From Acidobacteriota bacterium (GTDB lineage: Bacteria > Acidobacteriota > Terriglobia > Terriglobales > Acidobacteriaceae): DNA of 38,900 nt. Both the position numbers and the translations under genes were made by a program. The stretch spans positions 1 to 38,900 of the forward strand of contig JAJYSV010000038.1 of assembly GCA_021793405.1 (NCBI GenBank), written 5' to 3'. The first letter of the stretch is position 1. The number at the start of each line of letters is the position of its first letter. The notes below the pieces were generated by a model. The model ran no database searches and was not told the DNA's origin. It worked only from the letters and a program-made list of their open reading frames with translations. Shown one piece after another: positions 34,701 through 38,900 of the stretch.

Positions 34701-36179
34701 CTAGGCGACACGGATGGCATGACGCGGATTGAGTCCTTCGAGAGCCAACGTGAGGAGCACCGACGACATGCCTAGATTACGAACTCCCAATGGCGCTCCG
34801 GTCTGCGAGTTGTAATGTTCACTGATGCCGACCTTCAGCGCGTCATCGAGCAAGCGGCCGGAAAAATTGGCGGCCAAATCCCGGTGTCCGTACTTTGCCA
34901 GTCCGGCGATAACCTGATACGACGTGGCAGGCCACACATCTCCGCGCCAAAAGCCGCCACTCCTATATTGATCGCTGCGCGCGTCAACCGTCGGAACCGG
35001 TAACGGCGTGTTCCAATGGGGACCTGCCAGCATCTCGGCCATGCGTGTCGCTTGCGCCTTCGTGGGAATGCGCGCGTAGAGTGGCACCATACCACCAACT
35101 GTGGCCGTCGAAAGTTTGCGAAGATCTGGACGTCGGACTGCTAGAAAACAGCCTTGCGATTCATCCCACATATAACGTCGCATGGCATTGATCCCTTTGC
35201 GCACAAAAGGACGACGACGCGCCGCCAGCGCATGGTCGCCGATAGCCTTCGCCATCTTGATAAGGCTCATCTCTGAAAGCAGCAGGTAAGACGTATTCGC
35301 GGGAATATAGATGTTTCCATACCACGGGCCGTTCTCCGGGCCCTTTGCCCGTCCTGGATGAGGAGTCAGCTGCAGTGTGTCCAAATCGACTTCGTTATCG
35401 TAGGTTTCAAACCGCGCGTCCTGAATCTTTCCATCGTACGATCCCACAGTAACCAATCCAACATTATCCAGATCGCGCTCGCGCCAGTACCAATCATGGA
35501 ACGCCTCAAGATGAGGAAGTGCCGTGCGAACAAGCTCCTGATCGCGATTCCGCCGGTAAACACGCTCGACACCCCAGCCGAGAAGCGGCGCCTGCGAATA
35601 CGCAGGAAATGTCAGCCACCTCTTTCCGTTAAATCCGGGCGGCCCGCTGTCGGGCGCGATGAAGTTCGCAATCATGCCACGGGCGTACTCGGGTTTAGCG
35701 TGGCTCCATCGATCCTGAAAATCCCAGAAATTGTCGTAAATGCCGCGAATCAATTCCACCTGCCCGGGCAGAATGGCAAGCAGGTCGGTAATAAAAGTCG
35801 TGTCCCATATCCATTGCCCCCGATACCCTCCTCCGGGAGTAAGCCATGCATGACGGAACGGTGGTTCGGCGCTCACGATTCGATCTTCGATACAAAATCG
35901 ATATACATTCTCGGCAAACCGAAGCATCTCAGGGTTTCTGGGCACAAATGCAGAGCGGACCGCTCGCTCCATTTCTGTTTGCGGCGCCGGATCTGATTCA
36001 TTTTTCGAACTGCCGGCAGCCCACGACGGCAGATACAACGCAGCCGTAGCTATGCCCAGGGAGACAAGAATGGAGCGGCGGCCATAGAGCATGTTTGTTT
36101 CCGCGGAAGCTGAAGAGGGAACGTCCGGCTGCACATCAGGTGTGTCACGTTTCATCGTAGTTTTGTCCGTTGTTGGCAT
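34701..36179 (-). CDS. Exported GH63/trehalase-like (alpha/alpha)6 glycoside hydrolase
   Basis: A 492-aa protein with a twin-arginine-like signal near residues 30-55 (YGRRSILVSLGIATAALYLP). The body matches (alpha/alpha)6-barrel hydrolases of the GH63/MGH1-like type: YRGQWIWDTTFITDLLAILP near the N-terminal third and SGGFWRGDVWPATSYQVIAG near the C-terminal third, the two regions that carry the catalytic acids. Such enzymes hydrolyse alpha-linked glucose or mannose. The start at 36179 is the longest; ATGs at 36155 and 36092 (directly before the signal) are possible. It is divergent from the GH3 gene. Confidence 0.8.
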   Translation of the reverse strand: MPTTDKTTMKRDTPDVQPDVPSSASAETNMLYGRRSILVSLGIATAALYLPSWAAGSSKNESDPAPQTEMERAVRSAFVPRNPEMLRFAENVYRFCIEDRIVSAEPPFRHAWLTPGGGYRGQWIWDTTFITDLLAILPGQVELIRGIYDNFWDFQDRWSHAKPEYARGMIANFIAPDSGPPGFNGKRWLTFPAYSQAPLLGWGVERVYRRNRDQELVRTALPHLEAFHDWYWRERDLDNVGLVTVGSYDGKIQDARFETYDNEVDLDTLQLTPHPGRAKGPENGPWYGNIYIPANTSYLLLSEMSLIKMAKAIGDHALAARRRPFVRKGINAMRRYMWDESQGCFLAVRRPDLRKLSTATVGGMVPLYARIPTKAQATRMAEMLAGPHWNTPLPVPTVDARSDQYRSGGFWRGDVWPATSYQVIAGLAKYGHRDLAANFSGRLLDDALKVGISEHYNSQTGAPLGVRNLGMSSVLLTLALEGLNPRHAIRVA

Positions 36180-36292
36180 AAATCTGTGGTGCGTACAGCA
36201 CGCTCAACCACCCATTCTGTCGCACTGGAATTTGTGCTGCGCTGTCGCAACCGTTCAGAATTTTCAAAACCCATGATGACGATGCAGGTGTA

Positions 36293-36330
36293 AATCATGA
36301 TTGATACATCTACATTATGCTTGATATAAT
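36293..36330 (+). promoter_or_regulatory. GH3 promoter with palindromic operator
   Basis: TTGATA (36301-36306) and TATAAT (36325-36330) have an 18-bp spacer. The palindrome AATCATGATT (36293-36302) overlaps the -35. It lies in the 178-bp divergent gap between the GH63-like gene and GH3. Confidence 0.6.
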
Positions 36331-36405
36331 GATCTTTTCTTCTTAATTTGCTCGGGAATGCCCAATGTGAGCTGCACCAGACTTTCCCATCGATTCGGAT
36401 TCTCA

Positions 36406-38535
36406 ATGCGCGTGCGATATCTTGGGTGGATTGCGGTTTTGGCGGTCACGCTTCCCGCAACTTTTCCGCTTTTTGCTGCTTCTAAAAGTCTCAGGCCAAC
36501 CCAGCCATGGATGGACAAGTCTCTCCCCGCCGAGCAGCGGGCAAATTTGCTGCTCCAGGCGATGACGCTCGATGAAAAGATCACAATGGTCCATGGAATG
36601 GATCCTCGTCCAAACAACGAGTATGCCGGATATGTCCCGCCAAATCCGCGGCTTTCGATTCCGGCGCTCAAGTTGGCCGACGGCCGCGCCGGGGTGGGCA
36701 ATCACGCCACCGATGTAACGTTGCTGCCAGCGCCCATTGCTGCTGCAGCAAGTTGGGACACAGCCCTGATGCACAGATATGGTCAGGTGCTCGGCAATGA
36801 GGAATGGGGCAAGGGCACCAATGTTGCATTGGGCCCCACCATTGATGTTGTTCGTGTGCCGGAATGGGGGCGGACTTTCGAGACCTTTGGCGAGGACCCA
36901 TACTTCAACGCTCAAATGGCCGTCGCGGAGATTCATGGCATTCAGAGTCAGGGTCCGATTGCCGACGCCAACATGTACCTGACCATGAACCAAGAAAATA
37001 ACCGGTTCAAAGAAAACTCAATAGTCGATCCACGAACACTGCATGAAATCTACCTGCCTCCATTCGAGGCAGCGGTCGAACAAGGCCATGTCGGCACCGT
37101 GATGTGTGCGTACATCAAAACGAACGGTGTCTACTCCTGCGAAAATCAATATCTGCTGAAAGATTTGCTAAAAGGACGACTAGGATTCTCAGGCTGGGTC
37201 ATGAGCGACTGGGGTGCAACTCACTCCACCGTTGCCTCTGCCAAGAATGGGCTCGATCAGGAAATGGGCGGCGGCACATACTATAGTCAAGCTTTGAAGG
37301 CGGCGGTTGAGAATGGTCAGGTCAGCATGGCTACGCTGAACGAGCACGTGCGCCGCATTCTGGTCACGATGTTTCGTTTTGGGCTGTTCGACAAAGACCA
37401 ATCTGGAAGCTGGACAACAGACGTGCGCACCGCGGAACATGCCGCTTTCTCCCGTGAGGCTGCGGAGCAAGGGTCGGCATTGCTGAAAAATGAGCATGGG
37501 CTGTTGCCGCTTTCCAACGCGTCGTCGATTGCTGTAATTGGGGCCGCGGGCGACTTGAAACCCAAAGCGCAAGGTGGCGGAAGCTCTACGGTAGTCGCGT
37601 CTTATATCGTGACTCCGCTTCAAGGCATTCGTAAACATGCAGCAGATGACACGCGGGTTTCCTACGCGGACGGCAGCGATCTTGCCCACGCCATCGCGGT
37701 AGCGCGCACCGTGCGCGTGGCAATCGTGTTTGTCAATACAGACGAGGGTGAAGGCCGAGACCGGCCGAATCTCGAATTGCCGGGCAATCAGGATCAACTG
37801 ATCTCGGCAGTGGCCAGTGCCAATCCAAACACAATTGTCGTTCTCAATACGGGAGGCCCTGTTCTTATGCCATGGATCGGCAAGATCCGTGGACTTATAG
37901 AGGCTTGGTATCCGGGGCAAGAAGACGGGAATGCAATTGCGGCTATTTTATATGGAGATGTCGATCCGTCCGGGAAACTCCCGTTGACCTTCCCGCGCAC
38001 CGCGACGGAGATCCCTACCGCAACCCGCCAGCAATGGCCTGGCATTGACGGAAACTCCACTTACAGCGAAAAATCGGATGTCGGGTACCGCTGGTATGAC
38101 GCGAACAATGTACGGCCTTTATTTCCCTTCGGTTACGGCTTGTCTTACACCACTTTCAAACTAAGTCAATTTTCAGTAACGCCGAAGAAGATTGATTGGG
38201 CGACCAATCCATCCAACAACATTAATGCCGAGTTGGAAGTCACCAACGTAGGCAAGCGGCCCGGAGCCGAGGTCGTCGAGGTCTACGTGGCACAGCCCGA
38301 GAAGAATGGCGAACTTCCCCGCCAACTACGTGCTTTCTCAAAAGTATTTTTACAGCCGGGCGAAAGCAAGCACGTCACACTGGCGCTGAATAAACGGTCA
38401 TTTTCGATCTATGATTCGACCTCACACGCTTGGAAGTTTCCGGATGGAACATACAAAATTCTGGTTGGTACTTCTTCGCGAGATCTGCCGTTGCAGAGCA
38501 CCGTGGTTATAAGCAGTAGCCCTGTTTCTCATTGA
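36406..38535 (+). CDS. bglX: Exported GH3 beta-glucosidase family glycoside hydrolase
   Basis: A 709-aa protein from ATG 36406 (725 aa if from 36358). The 36406 start opens with a signal peptide, MRVRYLGWIAVLAVTLPATF. The GH3 N-terminal TIM barrel holds LKLADGRAGVG, ALGPTIDVVRVPEWGRTFET and the nucleophile Asp in VMSDWGATHS (residue 284 in the longer count). The C-terminal alpha/beta sandwich holds ALLKNEHGLLPLS and NTGGPVLMPW, and the FnIII-like domain ends the protein (VTNVGKRPGAEVVEVYV). It releases glucose, xylose or similar units from beta-linked oligosaccharides in the periplasm. Substrate not known; bglX is a family-level name. Confidence 0.88.
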   Translation: MRVRYLGWIAVLAVTLPATFPLFAASKSLRPTQPWMDKSLPAEQRANLLLQAMTLDEKITMVHGMDPRPNNEYAGYVPPNPRLSIPALKLADGRAGVGNHATDVTLLPAPIAAAASWDTALMHRYGQVLGNEEWGKGTNVALGPTIDVVRVPEWGRTFETFGEDPYFNAQMAVAEIHGIQSQGPIADANMYLTMNQENNRFKENSIVDPRTLHEIYLPPFEAAVEQGHVGTVMCAYIKTNGVYSCENQYLLKDLLKGRLGFSGWVMSDWGATHSTVASAKNGLDQEMGGGTYYSQALKAAVENGQVSMATLNEHVRRILVTMFRFGLFDKDQSGSWTTDVRTAEHAAFSREAAEQGSALLKNEHGLLPLSNASSIAVIGAAGDLKPKAQGGGSSTVVASYIVTPLQGIRKHAADDTRVSYADGSDLAHAIAVARTVRVAIVFVNTDEGEGRDRPNLELPGNQDQLISAVASANPNTIVVLNTGGPVLMPWIGKIRGLIEAWYPGQEDGNAIAAILYGDVDPSGKLPLTFPRTATEIPTATRQQWPGIDGNSTYSEKSDVGYRWYDANNVRPLFPFGYGLSYTTFKLSQFSVTPKKIDWATNPSNNINAELEVTNVGKRPGAEVVEVYVAQPEKNGELPRQLRAFSKVFLQPGESKHVTLALNKRSFSIYDSTSHAWKFPDGTYKILVGTSSRDLPLQSTVVISSSPVSH

Positions 38536-38611
38536 TGCCGGTGAGCGTAACCATGGAAGCTACGCTTTCTAATTTTCATCACAGTTTCATCCAGAGAAGG
38601 AGCACTCTACT

Positions 38612-38900
38612 GTGGGATTTGATCGAAGAAATTTTGTGAAGTACCTGTCCGCTGCGTTTGCCGCGCCTGCCGTCGCTTCTGCCTTACCATCCGCGAGCAC
38701 CAGCGCGCAGTCTCACAAATCCGCCGGCGGCCGACGGCGAGGCTCGCCCAACGTGATTTTCATGATCTGCGACGACCTGGGTTACGGAGATCTTGGCTGC
38801 TACGGATCGAAGCTTCCCACCCCTAACCTGGATGCGATGGCGGCAGACGGGCTTCGCTTTACCAGATACAACTCGGCCCATCCAATCTGCTCTGCCTCGC
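38612..38900 (+). CDS. Tat-exported sulfatase, N-terminal part (runs off window)
   Basis: From GTG 38612 (AGAAGGAG at 38594-38601): [20 protein letters not shown], a twin-arginine signal, then [20 protein letters not shown] with the metal-binding Asp pair at 54-55, and at the window edge [10 protein letters not shown], matching the sulfatase C-x-A-x-R site whose Cys93 becomes formylglycine. The final base c fits an Arg codon. It is 76 bp downstream of GH3 in the same direction, so sulfated glycans are a possible substrate of this locus. Confidence 0.85.
   Translation, partial: MGFDRRNFVKYLSAAFAAPAVASALPSASTSAQSHKSAGGRRRGSPNVIFMICDDLGYGDLGCYGSKLPTPNLDAMAADGLRFTRYNSAHPICSAS

Overview
The window looks like an Acidobacteriota (Terriglobia-type) chromosome. 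This is inferred from family content: a Tat-exported sulfatase, GH3 and GH63-like enzymes, a cupin phosphoglucose isomerase, a Cus/Czc-type efflux operon, an IS630/IS66/IS110/IS701 mix, and a mobilisable element with a MobF relaxase. No rRNA or complete tRNA gene is present, so the taxon is an inference.

Layout. (1) 1-4114 is a plasmid- or ICE-like segment: the edge of an IS630 transposase, an ArdC-type antirestriction gene preceded by a large hairpin, a ParB-like gene with a strong terminator, and a Phd/RelE-type toxin-antitoxin pair. (2) 4115-21191 is a 17.03-kb integrative mobilisable element (IME). It is bounded by an identical 46-bp direct repeat that is the 3' half of a tRNA-Asn gene. 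Inside lie a tyrosine integrase whose C-terminal tail is encoded by its own putative arm sites and att core, VapBC, an AlpA-like excisionase, an unrecognised gene behind an 11-bp inverted-repeat operator, a candidate oriT, a MobC-like gene, a small membrane protein and a TrwC/TraI relaxase-helicase. The cargo follows: a SIR2-domain protein, an M48 metallopeptidase read through a -1 slippery heptamer (or broken by a frameshift), a 1512-aa SF1 helicase with a Vsr-like nuclease end, and HigBA. Several cargo joints carry scars: a 143-bp inverted repeat and two homologous integrase 3'-end remnants. (3) 21192-22330 is a graveyard of older integration: integrase, Fic and relaxase fragments. (4) 22344-29555 is chromosomal: a Tat-exported TIM-barrel protein, a truncated cation-exchanger fragment and a CusCBA-like tripartite efflux operon with a small membrane protein upstream. 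(5) 29640-32900 is an IS graveyard: IS200, IS66 interrupted by a group II intron end, IS110, IS701, IS21 and IS256, all broken. (6) 32928-38900 is a carbohydrate locus: GPI, a frameshifted DeoR regulator, a GH63-like hydrolase, a GH3 beta-glucosidase and the start of a sulfatase.

How it works together. The IME has integration (int, xis, att, arm sites) and DNA processing (MobC, relaxase, candidate oriT) but no visible type IV secretion genes or coupling ATPase. It probably moves with a helper conjugative element. Three toxin-antitoxin pairs in or beside it would stabilise it, and the SIR2/M48/helicase-nuclease block is the likely anti-phage payload. The best candidates for undescribed biology are the integrase whose coding tail doubles as arm-site and att DNA, and the accreted SIR2-M48-helicase cargo with its scars.
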